Assembly: GCF_000621565.1 (NCBI RefSeq)
Contig: NZ_JHXZ01000009.1
Span: forward strand, 292,075 to 356,074
Direction of reading: 5' to 3'
Origin: Butyrivibrio sp. LB2008
Lineage (GTDB): Bacteria; Bacillota; Clostridia; Lachnospirales; Lachnospiraceae
DNA: 64,000 nt
Positions 49,136-58,824 of this stretch are shown here, piece after piece. The translations under genes were made by a program, and so were the position numbers. The notes under the pieces are model-generated. The model was not told the origin of the DNA and searched no databases. It saw nothing but the letters and a program-made list of their open reading frames with translations. The stretch's first letter is position 1. Each line of letters opens with the position of its first letter.

Positions 49136-49744
49136 TTACAATGAAATGGACAAAAGAATTGATGCAGGTGTCTGCGTTGTTCCCGGAATCCAGCTGTCTT
49201 CAATAGCCTGTGGATCGATACCCTTATCTGCACGGAGCTTTTCAAGCTGCGAAAGCCTGTCACAGAATTTATCGATATCGGTAAAAATCTTGATGCTGTA
49301 GCTGGAATAACCACTCTGTGCGATCATCTTCTTGATGTGCTTCTCGCAATCAATCTCATCAATATCTTCATCCGAGGAATAGCAACAAATATTCTTATCA
49401 AGAACAGTTGATGCAGACACATTGAAATTCTTATCATACGATGTAATAACATGATCGTAGTGAATAAGAAGGCTTCCTCTGCATGCTTCGATCTTGTTTT
49501 TGTCAGCATCTTCACATGCTTTTGCCTTAATGAACATTATCATATTTACAGCGCTCCAGCCGGTAGGAAGGCATCCGAGTGCAGCGACGATACTCAAAAC
49601 ATTCTTTTGAGATCCGTATAATATAAGTCCTGCAACATATATTCCGAACGTGATAATAAGGCTGATCGCAGTCCTTAATATTGCAACACTCTTTCTGTAT
49701 TTTATGTATCCAAAATCACCTTTATTTACTCTGTGAAGATCCAA
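49136..49744 (-). CDS. Unknown protein with two membrane helices
   Basis: Not recognised. 202 residues with two adjacent membrane helices (about 22-42, LRTAISLIITFGIYVAGLIL, and 48-70) and a cytoplasmic or external C-terminal domain of about 130 residues (ACRGSLLIHYDHVITSYDKN, CYSSDEDIDEIDCEKHIKKM). No enzyme motif is visible. The gene lies between two pseudouridine synthase genes with gaps of 8 and 15 bp, so it is very probably co-transcribed with them. Confidence 0.7.
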   Translation of the reverse strand: MDLHRVNKGDFGYIKYRKSVAILRTAISLIITFGIYVAGLILYGSQKNVLSIVAALGCLPTGWSAVNMIMFIKAKACEDADKNKIEACRGSLLIHYDHVITSYDKNFNVSASTVLDKNICCYSSDEDIDEIDCEKHIKKMIAQSGYSSYSIKIFTDIDKFCDRLSQLEKLRADKGIDPQAIEDSWIPGTTQTPASILLSISL

Positions 49745-49759
49745 TTTGTTTTCCTCCGG

Positions 49760-50488
49760 TCATAAACCAAGTTCTTTTAACTCTTCATCCGTTAGAGCTC
49801 TGTATTCGCCGGGATTAAGGCTTTCATCAAGAAAAAGCGATCCCATGGAAAGTCTTTTGAGAAAAAGCACTTCATTACCAACCGCTTCAAGCATTCTTTT
49901 AACCTGATGAAAACGGCCTTCGTGAATGGTAAGCTCGATAACGGGATTTCCTTCGTTGTCGCTGTCCTTAACATAAACTTTGGCGGGAAGCGTGAGCTTC
50001 TTTGAACCATCGTCATTCTTATCGCCTATGTCAACGCCGTTCTCGAGCACTTTGATATCATCGTCCGAAAGAGCGTGTTTTATATGCACCTCATAGACTT
50101 TATCAACGTGCTTTTTGGGAGAAAGCAGCTTATGTATAAGCACTCCGTCATCGGTTATCAGCAAAAGCCCTTCCGTATCGATATCAAGCCTTCCGCAGGG
50201 ACTTAAATCCCTGACATTTTCTTCTTTTAACAGATCAAGAACGGTTGTATTTCTCTTATCGTTAGTAGCTGACACTACTCCTGCCGGCTTATACAGCATG
50301 AAGTAGTGAAAGCGTGAATAAGAAAGAACCTTTCCGTCAAAAGAGATCTCATCGACATTTTCATCGATGTGTACGTCAGGCTTGGTGATGACAGTACCGT
50401 TAACCGTACAACGACCGTTTTTCAGGTATTCTTTAATTTGTTTGCGGGTTCCTACATTGTGGTCACCCAGATATTTGTCGAGTCTCAA
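49760..50488 (-). CDS. RsuA-family pseudouridine synthase
   Basis: 242 residues. S4 domain (MRLDKYLGDHNVGTRKQIKE), then KPAGVVSATND and CGRLDIDTEGLLLITDDG with the nucleophile Asp, and LTIHEGRFHQVKRMLEAVG. RsuA makes pseudouridine 516 in 16S rRNA; RluB, RluE and RluF relatives modify 23S, so the target is open. The short length with an N-terminal S4 domain points to RsuA. The ATG overlaps the amidase stop by four bases. Confidence 0.87.
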   Translation of the reverse strand: MRLDKYLGDHNVGTRKQIKEYLKNGRCTVNGTVITKPDVHIDENVDEISFDGKVLSYSRFHYFMLYKPAGVVSATNDKRNTTVLDLLKEENVRDLSPCGRLDIDTEGLLLITDDGVLIHKLLSPKKHVDKVYEVHIKHALSDDDIKVLENGVDIGDKNDDGSKKLTLPAKVYVKDSDNEGNPVIELTIHEGRFHQVKRMLEAVGNEVLFLKRLSMGSLFLDESLNPGEYRALTDEELKELGL

Positions 50489-51534
50489 TATTTAAATTCC
50501 TTTACAGGAACAGGATTACTTTCCTTGAAAAGTTCAAAATTGTTATATGCGCGGCATACGATCGTGGGATTAGCAAATCCGCTCGGAACCTTTACATTGT
50601 ATGACTGTGTTTCCTTTGATCTGTCCCACATCTGTAAAGGGCTGTATGTCTTACCGCCGTCATAGCTGTATGCAAAATAGATCACAGGACTCTGATTATC
50701 CTTTGCAGTCATCTGAACAAGTACGTTTCCGTCCTTATCATTTCTTGCAAGAACTTTGATATCACAAACATCGGGGGCTGACTCATCCTGACGGATGGGA
50801 CCTGCGGGCTGTGCTGTGGGAGTGTACTTAAATCCCGAGAAATCAGCTCCTGTCTTGGATGACTTAAGCTTGAAATATTTAGCAACGGCTGTTGCATCCT
50901 TAACTCCGAGAGTATTAAGGAAGTTTGCGGCTTTTACCTTGGGAACATCATATGCATGATCGAGATATGCATGCTCAATGATTACTCCCGGAATATTTCT
51001 TGCTGTGCAGGCTCTGATAACTCCGTAATAATCTTCACCCTTTTTACCTATCTTGGTCTTTACGCCCTTCTGGTAAATATCAAGACTGCCAAGTTCGGCA
51101 ATCATAATATTACCAAAATCCATTCCCTTCTGATAGCAGCTGCCAAATGCTGATGCCCAAACTTCGCATCCGTAGAAGTTATGCTCAGCTGATGCATTGA
51201 AATGAAGGCTGTAAAGGAAATCGGCATTTACGCTCTGTGCAAATGCAGCTCTGTCTTCAAGAGAAACTCCCTGTTCGTTTGAAGTTCTTGTAAGATAAAC
51301 TGTTACATTGTCATACTTTTCAAGCTCTGCCTTCATTGCATTTGCAACCTGAAGTGTCAGAAGCTTTTCGGTAAATCCGTTGTGCTGTGCACCGAGATTG
51401 TTTCCTCCGTGACCGGGATCGATAACGATAACAACAGGTTTCTCTGCTGCTTTTGCAGGAACGGTAGAAGCGGGCAAAATCCCACTAAAAGACAAAAGTC
51501 CGGCTAAAATAATTGCAGTAATTCTTTTTTTCAT
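50485..51534 (-). CDS. N-acetylmuramoyl-L-alanine amidase (Amidase_3), secreted
   Basis: 349 residues. Signal peptide (MKKRITAIILAGLLSFSGIL, cleavage near AKAA), then an Amidase_3 zinc domain with VIDPGHGGNNLGA, TLQVANAMKAELEKY, SLHFNA and the catalytic IIEHAYLDHA. It cleaves the amide bond between MurNAc and L-Ala in peptidoglycan. The C-terminal 120 residues form another beta domain (DIKVLARNDKDGNVLVQMTA), perhaps for binding. GAGGAG lies about 7 bp before the ATG. It overlaps the RsuA-type gene by 4 bp. Confidence 0.9.
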   Translation of the reverse strand: MKKRITAIILAGLLSFSGILPASTVPAKAAEKPVVIVIDPGHGGNNLGAQHNGFTEKLLTLQVANAMKAELEKYDNVTVYLTRTSNEQGVSLEDRAAFAQSVNADFLYSLHFNASAEHNFYGCEVWASAFGSCYQKGMDFGNIMIAELGSLDIYQKGVKTKIGKKGEDYYGVIRACTARNIPGVIIEHAYLDHAYDVPKVKAANFLNTLGVKDATAVAKYFKLKSSKTGADFSGFKYTPTAQPAGPIRQDESAPDVCDIKVLARNDKDGNVLVQMTAKDNQSPVIYFAYSYDGGKTYSPLQMWDRSKETQSYNVKVPSGFANPTIVCRAYNNFELFKESNPVPVKEFKY

Positions 51535-51585
51535 ACTTCTTCTCCTCTTTTTTGTGTAAAAACTACAGAAACCCGATAAAAAATG

Positions 51586-51614
51586 TAAAAAGCTGTCGCA
51601 AAAAGCGGCAGCTT
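51586..51614 (-). terminator. Terminator of the coiled-coil/coaD/rsmD run
   Basis: Leftwards, AGCTGCCGC and GCGACAGCT pair with one mismatch, followed by TTTTT. It lies just after the coiled-coil gene's stop. Confidence 0.75.
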
Positions 51615-51625
51615 AAATATGCTGT

Positions 51626-52333
51626 TTAACCGTTTAACATATCAAGATTCAGAGCTTCCTGCTCGGATATTCCCTGAGCCTGAGAATCTTCTGCATTAGA
51701 CACGTTGGCGGTATTTGATGAAGCAACTTCCGGCGGCCTTAAGTCGGCTCTGTTTGATTTGATGACTTCACCGTACTGTGTAAGTGCAGATAAAACACTG
51801 TCTGTACTCTGTGATATCTCTTTTACCATGTTAATGCTGTTCTGCTTAATGGTCTCAACGATATCATCGGTGTTCTTGCTTGTCACATCGATTGACTGAG
51901 TGATAATATCTTCAACTCCTGCAAGAAGCTGGTCTGTATACTGTACAGCGGCTGATTTCATGCTGTTAGCTTCCGTCATGGCATTATCCAGGATTTCTTT
52001 GGCCTGAACAGCTGCCTGTGAAACGACTTCGTTTGCCTGAGCATAAGCTTGCTGCATGATCTCATGCTCATTGATAAGCTCGTTAGTCTTTATTGTAGCC
52101 TGATTCACGATATCTTCGGCTTTTCTTCTGGCATCATTTAAGATGGCTTCTTTATTACTGATAATTTTTTGATATTTCTTTATCTCTTCGGGAGTTTTTG
52201 ATCTGAGCTCCCTCAAAAGCTCATCGATCTCCTCTTTATTGACAATGATCTTTGTCTGTGACAAAGGCTGAGGCTTACAATTATCGATATAAGTCTCAAT
52301 CTCATCAATTAATTGCTCGATTTTGCTGGTCAT
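51626..52333 (-). CDS. Coiled-coil protein (ATP synthase subunit H/DivIVA-like)
   Basis: 235 residues. Long coiled coil (about 50-190) rich in A/E/Q/K, with segments such as KKYQKIISNKEAILNDARRK and ANEVVSQAAVQAKEILDNAM like those of V-type ATPase subunit E/H or DivIVA proteins. Such genes, labelled 'vacuolar H+-ATPase subunit H', sit next to coaD in Clostridia; no ATPase operon is here. The C-terminus is disordered (PPEVASSNTANVSNAEDS). Function unknown. The ATG abuts the coaD stop directly, so translation is coupled. Confidence 0.65.
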   Translation of the reverse strand: MTSKIEQLIDEIETYIDNCKPQPLSQTKIIVNKEEIDELLRELRSKTPEEIKKYQKIISNKEAILNDARRKAEDIVNQATIKTNELINEHEIMQQAYAQANEVVSQAAVQAKEILDNAMTEANSMKSAAVQYTDQLLAGVEDIITQSIDVTSKNTDDIVETIKQNSINMVKEISQSTDSVLSALTQYGEVIKSNRADLRPPEVASSNTANVSNAEDSQAQGISEQEALNLDMLNG

Positions 52334-52837
52334 TTATACATCCCCCTGATTTTCATCTTTTTCAAACTTTTTGTACATAGCTTTTGCGACAAAATCTGAA
52401 ACGCAAGGTGAAATATCACCCTTATAACTTGCGACTTCTCTTACCACAGAACTGCTAAGATATGAGTATTTGATATTAGTTGTGAGGAAAACCGTATCGA
52501 CCTCGTTATGCGACAGTTCCTTATTGGTCTGCGCAATCTGGAGTTCATATTCGAAATCGGTTATCGCCCGCAGTCCTCTGATAACAATATGAATGTCTTC
52601 CTTCTTGCAATAATCGATCAAAAGTCCGCTGAAAGATTCAACAACGACATTGTCAATGCCGGTTACGGACTCTTTAATCATTTTAACACGTTCATCAAGT
52701 GTGAACAATGGAGTTTTGGCTGAATTACACATTACAGCGACAATTACCTTGTCGAACATTGATGCCGCACGTTTAATTATATCCAAGTGTCCATAAGTAA
52801 TCGGGTCAAAACTGCCGGGATAAACCGCTGTTTTCAT
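52334..52837 (-). CDS. coaD: Phosphopantetheine adenylyltransferase
   Basis: 167 residues. Penultimate step of CoA synthesis: 4'-phosphopantetheine and ATP to dephospho-CoA. Motifs: AVYPGSFDPITYGHLDIIKRA with the TxGH ATP site, VVESFSGLLIDYCK, VIRGLRAITDFEYELQIA and KYSYLSSSVVREVA. It overlaps rsmD by four bases, the usual rsmD-coaD pair. Confidence 0.97.
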   Translation of the reverse strand: MKTAVYPGSFDPITYGHLDIIKRAASMFDKVIVAVMCNSAKTPLFTLDERVKMIKESVTGIDNVVVESFSGLLIDYCKKEDIHIVIRGLRAITDFEYELQIAQTNKELSHNEVDTVFLTTNIKYSYLSSSVVREVASYKGDISPCVSDFVAKAMYKKFEKDENQGDV

Positions 52838-53391
52838 AGCGCTTCCTTTCTGTACAAAAAGACATGCTTATTTGTTTTATATTCTTTTTCGCGTCTGACT
52901 TCAAAACCATAGTCTTCAGCGAATGAAAAATCCATATCAAGTGAACTCTCAACAATTATCATGGTATGCTCAGTAACATACTTCATGGTTCCAAGCTGGG
53001 CAAGTGTTCTCTCATAAAGATCTTCATGGTACGGGGGATCAAGAAAAATTATATCCGCTTCATCCTCATGAATATTTCTAAGTCCGATTACTACATCTTG
53101 TTTGAGGACTGTTGCATCTTCTTCAAAATGCGTTGTCTTGAGATTCTGTAAAATGCACTTGTATGCAGCTGTAGCATTCTCAATAAAATAGGCTTTGGAA
53201 GCACCTCTTGAAAGTGCCTCGATACCGATTCCGCCGCTTCCGGCAAAAAGATCGATAAATACTGCGCCGGGCACTTCATTCTGGATCATATTAAAAAGTG
53301 TTTCCTTGATTCTGTCCTGAGTAGGCCTTGTGTCGTTCCCTTCAGGGGTTACGAGCCTGAGCCTTCTGGCAGTTCCCGCGATTACTCTCAT
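52834..53391 (-). CDS. rsmD: 16S rRNA (guanine-N2) methyltransferase RsmD
   Basis: 185 residues. RsmD methylates G966 (E. coli numbering) of 16S rRNA. SAM-binding FIDLFAGSGGIGIEALSRGA, substrate motif RPTQDRIKETLFNM at the start and catalytic IIFLDPPYHEDLYE. The ATG overlaps the parC stop by four bases, and the stop overlaps the coaD start, so parC-rsmD-coaD are tightly coupled. Confidence 0.95.
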   Translation of the reverse strand: MRVIAGTARRLRLVTPEGNDTRPTQDRIKETLFNMIQNEVPGAVFIDLFAGSGGIGIEALSRGASKAYFIENATAAYKCILQNLKTTHFEEDATVLKQDVVIGLRNIHEDEADIIFLDPPYHEDLYERTLAQLGTMKYVTEHTMIIVESSLDMDFSFAEDYGFEVRREKEYKTNKHVFLYRKEAL

Positions 53392-55625
53392 ATCCTTACC
53401 TTTGTTCCTTTAGTATCTCTGCTTGTTATCTTAAGATGAGCAAGCTCGAGTTTTTTATTGTTGTGTTCAACAGTTTTTTCTTCCTGATCGTTCAGGTAGT
53501 AAACATCTCTTACAAAGTCATTCTTTCCAAGTCTCATTCCGCGAACACCGACAGCGGTCTTCTTTTTCTCCGGAATGGTATCGACAGGGAATCTAAGGAA
53601 ATATCCGTCTTCGGTTCTAAGTATGATCGTCTTCTGCTCTTTGAGAACTTCTACGCTCACAAGTTCATCATCGTCCGAAAGCTTGGTCGCCGCAACGGTT
53701 CTCTTTGAAACGTCAAATTCTCCGCCGTTTACAGTCTTCATCATTGAAGCTTTTGTTGTAAAGATAAGTCTGTAGAGATTAAGCTCCGACTGACTTGCGG
53801 CAAGGATAACGGTTTCCTCCGAAGCATTGTAATTACTTACATTGTCGATCGGAACGCCCTTATCTCGCATCTTTCCCTGAGGAAGATCCATAGCCTTTAT
53901 AGTATGCAGGTTACCTGCACTTGTGAAAAGACACACTTTCCCCGTGTTCTTCATTACAAATGAATATTTGAACTCGGCCTCGATAGTCTCTTTATTTCTT
54001 TCGTAAGTTGAAGCATCTATTGTCTTTGCATAGCCGAATCTGTCCATGATAAAGGCAACATCAACTTCTTCAACCGGCTTTTCTTCGTATACAGCATTCT
54101 CTCTGTTGTCGATAACAGTCTTTCTTTTTGCTGAATACTCTTTTTTGATCTTGCCGAGTTCATCCTGAATGACCATAGACATTGACTCATGGCTTTCAAG
54201 GATATCCTCGTATCTGTATATATTTGCAACCGTCTGTTCATGGTCTTTTATAAGAGCGTCAAGCTCAAGTCCGATGAGTTTGTACAGACGCATCTCGAGA
54301 ATGGCATCAGCCTGAGCTTCGGTGAAAAGAAGCTGCGCAGCCATAGCTTTTGATTCTCTTGATTTGAAATTAATACCTTCCGTAACACCGTTTACCAGAC
54401 AATTCTTTGCCATAGCCCTGTCTTTGGAGCCTCGTAGGATCTCGATAACGAGGTCTATAACGTTACAAGCCTTGATAAGGCCTTCCTGAATCTCTTTTTT
54501 CTCCTGTTCTTTCTTAAGGAGTGTGGTGTACTTTCTTGTCGCAATCTCGAACTGGAAATCGGCACATGCCCTCATAATATCTCTTAAAGACATTGTTTCG
54601 GGGCGTCCGTTGTCGATAGCGAGCATATTTACGCCGAATGTATCTTCGAGCTTTGTCTTCTTATAAAGAAGATTTGTAAAGTTCTCGACATCTGTATCTT
54701 TCTTAAGCTCAATAACGATTCTCACGCCTTCTTTTGAAGACTGGTTTGAGATATCGATTATATCATTGGTGATCTTCTTTTCGGCTAGTTCGGCAACATC
54801 AGCCATAAACTTACCGATTCCCATTCCTATCATTGTATAAGGAATCTCGGTGATGACAAGATTGATATGTCCGTTCTTGCCCTTCTCGGTCTCAACCTTA
54901 CCTCTTACCCTAATCTTGCCGGTACCGGTCTCATAGATATTAAGGAGCTCGTCCTTATTTATTACAATTCCGCCCGTAGGGAAATCAGGTCCCTTGATAA
55001 ATTTCATGAGTTCCTTTGTAGTAAGGGAATCATTCTGTATATATGCAATCTCTGCATCAATTACTTCTGCAAGGTTGTGAGGAGGTGTGCTTGTAGCCAT
55101 ACCTACCGCGATACCTTCGGAACCGTTTATCAAAAAGTTAGGTATCTTAACGGGAAGAACCGAAGGCTCTTTCTCTGTCTCATCAAAGTTCGGAACAAAA
55201 TCTACTACGTTCTTATCAAGATCCTCAAGAAAGTTCTCCTGAGTAAGCTTGGAAAGTCTCGCCTCTGTATAACGCATCGCAGCTGCGCCGTCACCTTCAA
55301 TATTGCCAAAGTTACCGTGGCCGTCAACAAGAGGTGCTATTTTCTTAAAATCCTGTGTCATTACGACAAGACAATCATAAATGGAACTGTCGCCGTGCGG
55401 GTGATATTTACCCATTGTATCGCCGACGATTCTCGCACTTTTTCTGTAAGGCCTGTCATATCTTATGCCAAGCTCGTACATATCATATAATGTTCTTCTC
55501 TGAACAGGCTTTAATCCGTCTCTTATATCAGGAAGCGCACGAGCAACGATAACGCTCATGGCATAGTCTATGAACGACTTTTGCATTATATCCGAATACT
55601 CGGTCCTTATAATTCTGTCTTCCAT
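53388..55625 (-). CDS. parC: DNA topoisomerase IV subunit A
   Basis: 745 residues. N-terminal breakage-reunion domain with the catalytic Tyr in [11 protein letters not shown], the quinolone region [12 protein letters not shown] and [14 protein letters not shown]. The C-terminal pinwheel lacks the GyrA-box: where gyrase has a QRRGGKG-type motif before the first blade, this protein has a short [16 protein letters not shown]. That argues for ParC (decatenase) over GyrA. The partner parE lies 10 bp upstream. The sites for quinolones (Ser/Ser in GDSSIYD) are wild type. Confidence 0.88.
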   Translation of the reverse strand: MEDRIIRTEYSDIMQKSFIDYAMSVIVARALPDIRDGLKPVQRRTLYDMYELGIRYDRPYRKSARIVGDTMGKYHPHGDSSIYDCLVVMTQDFKKIAPLVDGHGNFGNIEGDGAAAMRYTEARLSKLTQENFLEDLDKNVVDFVPNFDETEKEPSVLPVKIPNFLINGSEGIAVGMATSTPPHNLAEVIDAEIAYIQNDSLTTKELMKFIKGPDFPTGGIVINKDELLNIYETGTGKIRVRGKVETEKGKNGHINLVITEIPYTMIGMGIGKFMADVAELAEKKITNDIIDISNQSSKEGVRIVIELKKDTDVENFTNLLYKKTKLEDTFGVNMLAIDNGRPETMSLRDIMRACADFQFEIATRKYTTLLKKEQEKKEIQEGLIKACNVIDLVIEILRGSKDRAMAKNCLVNGVTEGINFKSRESKAMAAQLLFTEAQADAILEMRLYKLIGLELDALIKDHEQTVANIYRYEDILESHESMSMVIQDELGKIKKEYSAKRKTVIDNRENAVYEEKPVEEVDVAFIMDRFGYAKTIDASTYERNKETIEAEFKYSFVMKNTGKVCLFTSAGNLHTIKAMDLPQGKMRDKGVPIDNVSNYNASEETVILAASQSELNLYRLIFTTKASMMKTVNGGEFDVSKRTVAATKLSDDDELVSVEVLKEQKTIILRTEDGYFLRFPVDTIPEKKKTAVGVRGMRLGKNDFVRDVYYLNDQEEKTVEHNNKKLELAHLKITSRDTKGTKVRI

Positions 55626-55635
55626 ATTTTCCCCT

Positions 55636-57558
55636 TTAAATGTCTAACTCAGCATCTGTCGCGTGCTGATGAATGAATTCACGTCTGGGAGGTACGTCCA
55701 CTCCCATCAAAAGTTCGGTCATCTGAGAGGCCATCTTGGCATCTTCAATCTCGACCGCTTTTAATAATCTCCTCTCAGGATCAAGTGTTGTCTCCCAAAG
55801 CTGCTCGGGATCCATCTCACCAAGACCTTTGTATCTCTGAAGAGTAAAGTTTCCTTTGTGAGTATTTCTGTATTTTACAAGCGCATTGTCGTCGTACAGG
55901 TACTCTTCCTTGCCTCTTGCAGGCATAGCCTTGTAAAGCGGAGGCATAGCAATATAAACATGTCCCTGATATATAAGCTCGGGCATGAATCTGTAGAAAA
56001 GAGTAAGAAGCAGTGTCGCAATATGCTCACCGTCTACGTCGGCATCGGCCATGATAATGATCTTGTCATATCTGAGCTTATTTATATCAAAGTCATTTCC
56101 GTATCCTTCGGAAAAACCGCATCCGAAAGCATTGATCATTGTTTTGATCTCGGCATTTGCAAGAACCTTGTCGATACTTGCTTTTTCAACGTTCAGGATC
56201 TTACCTCTAATAGGAAGAATGGCCTGATAATTTCTGTCTCTTGCCATCTTCGCGCTTCCGCCCGCGGAATCTCCCTCTACGATGAAGATCTCGCACTTTG
56301 AAGCATCCTTACTTATGCAGTTTGCAAGTTTTCCGTTTGAATCAAAGGAATACTTCTGCTTGGTAAGCATGTTTGTCTTGGCTTTTTCTTCGGTTTTTCT
56401 GATCTTTGCGGCTTTTTCCGCACAGCCGATGATAGACTTAAGTGTCTCAAGATTTCTGTCAAAAAATCTTGTCATCTCATCGCCTGTTATCTTGGAAACA
56501 ACCTTTGCCGCATCCTGATTATCGAGCTTTGTCTTGGTCTGTCCTTCAAATCTGGGATCGGGATGCTTTATAGAAACAACGGCAGTCATACCGTTTCTTA
56601 CGTCTGTTCCTGTAAAGTTTACGTCTTTTTCTTTTAAAATATTAAGCTCACGGGCATACTGATTGATTATATTGGTAAAGATCGTCTTGAATCCCGTAAG
56701 GTGAGTACCGCCCTCGGCGTTGTAGATATTATTACAGAAGCCGAGAATATTCTCATGGAACTCATTTACATACTGGAATGCAACTTCAACTTCAACACCT
56801 TCGCTCTCACCCTTAAAGGAAACAACATCATGAACAGCCTCTTTTGACTTGTTCATATCACGAATAAATCCTGTTATTCCGTCAGGTTCATGGAATTCAG
56901 TATATTCCTCTACTCCGGGTCTTTTGTCCTCAAATATGATCGTAAGTGAGGGATTAAGATAAGATGTCTCGTGAAGTCTTGATTTGATGTCATCTTCCTT
57001 GAATCTTGTCTTTTCAAAAATAGTTCCGTCAGGAAGGAAATTGATCGTTGTTCCAGTCTCTTTTGTTGTGCCGATAGGCTCTAAGAGACCGTTTTTAAGC
57101 TGTGTTGTAGGAATTCCTCTCTCATAAGTGTCCTGATAGATATTGCCGTCTTTAAAGACTTTGACACTCATTCTTGCAGAGAGCGCATTAACAACCGATG
57201 AACCTACACCATGAAGTCCACCGCTTGTCTTATAAGAATTATTATCAAATTTACCGCCGGCGTGAAGTGTTGTCAGAACGATTCGCTCTGCAGTAACTCC
57301 TTTTGCGTGCATGCCGACGGGGATACCTCTGCCGTTATCGGAAACTGTTGCGGAGCCATCCGCTTCAAGAGTGACCTTTATTCTTGTACAAAATCCTGCC
57401 AAATGTTCATCTACGGCATTGTCTACGATCTCATACACAAGATGGTTAAGGCCTCTTGTAGTAACGCTTCCGATGTACATTCCGGGACGTTTCCTTACTG
57501 CCTCAAGACCTTCAAGGACAGTAATACTCGAAGCATCATATGTATCATACGAAGCCAT
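55636..57558 (-). CDS. parE: DNA topoisomerase IV subunit B
   Basis: 640 residues. GHKL ATPase domain (EIVDNAVDEHLAGFC, VSDNGRGIPVGMH, GLHGVGSSVVNALS), transducer, and a TOPRIM domain with EGDSAGGSAK and MADADVDGEHI. The C-terminal tail ends in PPRREFIHQHATDAELDI. Named ParE from its partner ParC; on its own the sequence could be GyrB. Start: ATG 57558 follows AAAAGGGG by about 10 bp. A 31-codon longer frame runs into a palindromic element and is rejected. Confidence 0.88.
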   Translation of the reverse strand: MASYDTYDASSITVLEGLEAVRKRPGMYIGSVTTRGLNHLVYEIVDNAVDEHLAGFCTRIKVTLEADGSATVSDNGRGIPVGMHAKGVTAERIVLTTLHAGGKFDNNSYKTSGGLHGVGSSVVNALSARMSVKVFKDGNIYQDTYERGIPTTQLKNGLLEPIGTTKETGTTINFLPDGTIFEKTRFKEDDIKSRLHETSYLNPSLTIIFEDKRPGVEEYTEFHEPDGITGFIRDMNKSKEAVHDVVSFKGESEGVEVEVAFQYVNEFHENILGFCNNIYNAEGGTHLTGFKTIFTNIINQYARELNILKEKDVNFTGTDVRNGMTAVVSIKHPDPRFEGQTKTKLDNQDAAKVVSKITGDEMTRFFDRNLETLKSIIGCAEKAAKIRKTEEKAKTNMLTKQKYSFDSNGKLANCISKDASKCEIFIVEGDSAGGSAKMARDRNYQAILPIRGKILNVEKASIDKVLANAEIKTMINAFGCGFSEGYGNDFDINKLRYDKIIIMADADVDGEHIATLLLTLFYRFMPELIYQGHVYIAMPPLYKAMPARGKEEYLYDDNALVKYRNTHKGNFTLQRYKGLGEMDPEQLWETTLDPERRLLKAVEIEDAKMASQMTELLMGVDVPPRREFIHQHATDAELDI

Positions 57559-57886
57559 ATAAATTAAACCCCTTTTCAAAAACTTTTTTCTACGTTGTGC
57601 GGTGGTTTCTTTGACGGCAGATATATAGTATTTTTTGCTCTGATTGTGCAAAGCACTTCAATGAGACCAAATCGTTCGTGCAGAGGCACTCGCGATTACT
57701 TGGTCTCATTTCCGTTGCACAAAATCGCAAAAAATACTATATATCTGCCTATGAAATGCCACAGCATAATTACAATAATGATTTTTTAAAATTTAAATAC
57801 GTCTTCTTCCGATGGTTTTAATGATTCATTTGTAACGGAAGGATGACGTAACTAGTGTGGGGGATCCAGGGACTAGTTATTTTGGA
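57559..57886. other. Gene-free interval before parE built of inverted repeats
   Basis: 328 bp between the parE start and the degV stop. From left to right: a leader with the parE ribosome site (57559-57601), a 161-bp palindromic element (57602-57762), an AT-rich stretch, an imperfect stem TACGTC-CTTCCG/CGGAAG-GACGTA (57798-57850), and ACTAGT arms (57851-57877). No ORF or known RNA is recognised. Confidence 0.7.
57602..57762. repeat. 161-bp palindromic MITE-like element
   Basis: 23-bp perfect terminal arms at 57616-57638 and 57727-57749 (GGCAGATATATAGTATTTTT... with its exact complement). Pairing continues inside (TTGTGCAA/TTGCAC, AATGAGACCAA/TTGGTCTCATT, CGTGC/GCACTCG) and imperfectly outside (GTGG...TTTC / GAAA...CCAC). 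Each arm holds a TTGCAC-N17/18-TATATA pattern pointing outwards, a possible pair of outward promoters. No transposase, and no clear target duplication. Could be a non-autonomous mobile element or a structured leader. Confidence 0.65.
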
Positions 57887-58756
57887 TTAAAAGTGCAGTT
57901 TTCTGGTTACGGTTACTGCGAGGGCGCCGGGGCCGATGTGGCAGGCTACGGAAAGGGACAGGGGATCCATGTAGATGTCCATGCCGGGGAACTCTTTTTC
58001 GAGCTCTTTTTTCCATTCGTTTGCAGTATCGATGTCTTTTGTATAGGCAGCGGCAATCCAATAGTCCTTGGCTTCTTCGCCGCCGAAACGATTCTCAATG
58101 TCGTTTTTGATTGCACTTATCATAATGCTCTTGCCCTGGTTGCTGGTTCTTGCTTTTGCGAAAGCATCAAGTTTTTCGCCCTGAATCTGAAGAACGGGCT
58201 TAAGCCTTAAGAGTGTTCCGAGTGCCGCGGCAGCAGGTGTGATTCTGCCACCTTTTTTCAGATAATAAAGTGTATCAAGCATGATATAAATACTTGATTC
58301 AAACTTTGTATCCATGAGTTTCTGCACTATCTCTTCAGCAGATAAGCCTTTTTCGGCCATTTCTTTGGCGTCGATTGCAGATTGTCTCTGTGTTACGGAA
58401 ATTCTCTGGTTATCAACCACGAAAACTTTGCCCTCATACTCTTCCTGAGCAAACATGTATGCACTCTGGCATGATCCCGAAAGGCCTGAACTCATGGGAA
58501 TATAAACGATTCTGTCATAATCCTGTAAAAGTTCATCCCATATTTTCATAAGAGAATCAGGAGTAGGCTGACTTGTAGAAACATTGGCATTGTCGCCGAG
58601 TTTCTGATAAAACTGCTCCTGAGTAAGATTTATATCTTCAAAATATTCTTCTCCATCGATCATAAAAGGCATAGGAACTACGTGAATTCCGAGTTCTTTA
58701 GACTGTGCCTGAGTTATTCCACTGTTACTATCTGTTAATATCGCTATTTTTGCCAT
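57887..58756 (-). CDS. DegV-family fatty-acid-binding protein (FakB-like)
   Basis: 289 residues. Two-domain DegV fold: IAILTDSNSGITQAQSKELG, the SQPTPDSLM segment, IPMSSGLSGSCQSA and LDTLYYLKKGGRI, as in fatty-acid-binding FakB proteins. FakB presents fatty acids to the kinase FakA, and a FakA-like protein is encoded 2.2 kb upstream in the same direction, past recG. The fatty acid preference cannot be told. It is an ordinary DegV length and its ATG has an upstream GGAG. Confidence 0.88.
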   Translation of the reverse strand: MAKIAILTDSNSGITQAQSKELGIHVVPMPFMIDGEEYFEDINLTQEQFYQKLGDNANVSTSQPTPDSLMKIWDELLQDYDRIVYIPMSSGLSGSCQSAYMFAQEEYEGKVFVVDNQRISVTQRQSAIDAKEMAEKGLSAEEIVQKLMDTKFESSIYIMLDTLYYLKKGGRITPAAAALGTLLRLKPVLQIQGEKLDAFAKARTSNQGKSIMISAIKNDIENRFGGEEAKDYWIAAAYTKDIDTANEWKKELEKEFPGMDIYMDPLSLSVACHIGPGALAVTVTRKLHF

Positions 58757-58824
58757 ATTATCTCATCGGTAAAAAGCCGATACTCCTCCTATTTTCTACC
58801 TAATCAACTAAACTAATATTACTT

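Noticed and set aside
54867..55490. 207-codon rightward frame inside parC
   Set aside because: Antisense to the conserved breakage-reunion domain; composition fits a shadow frame.
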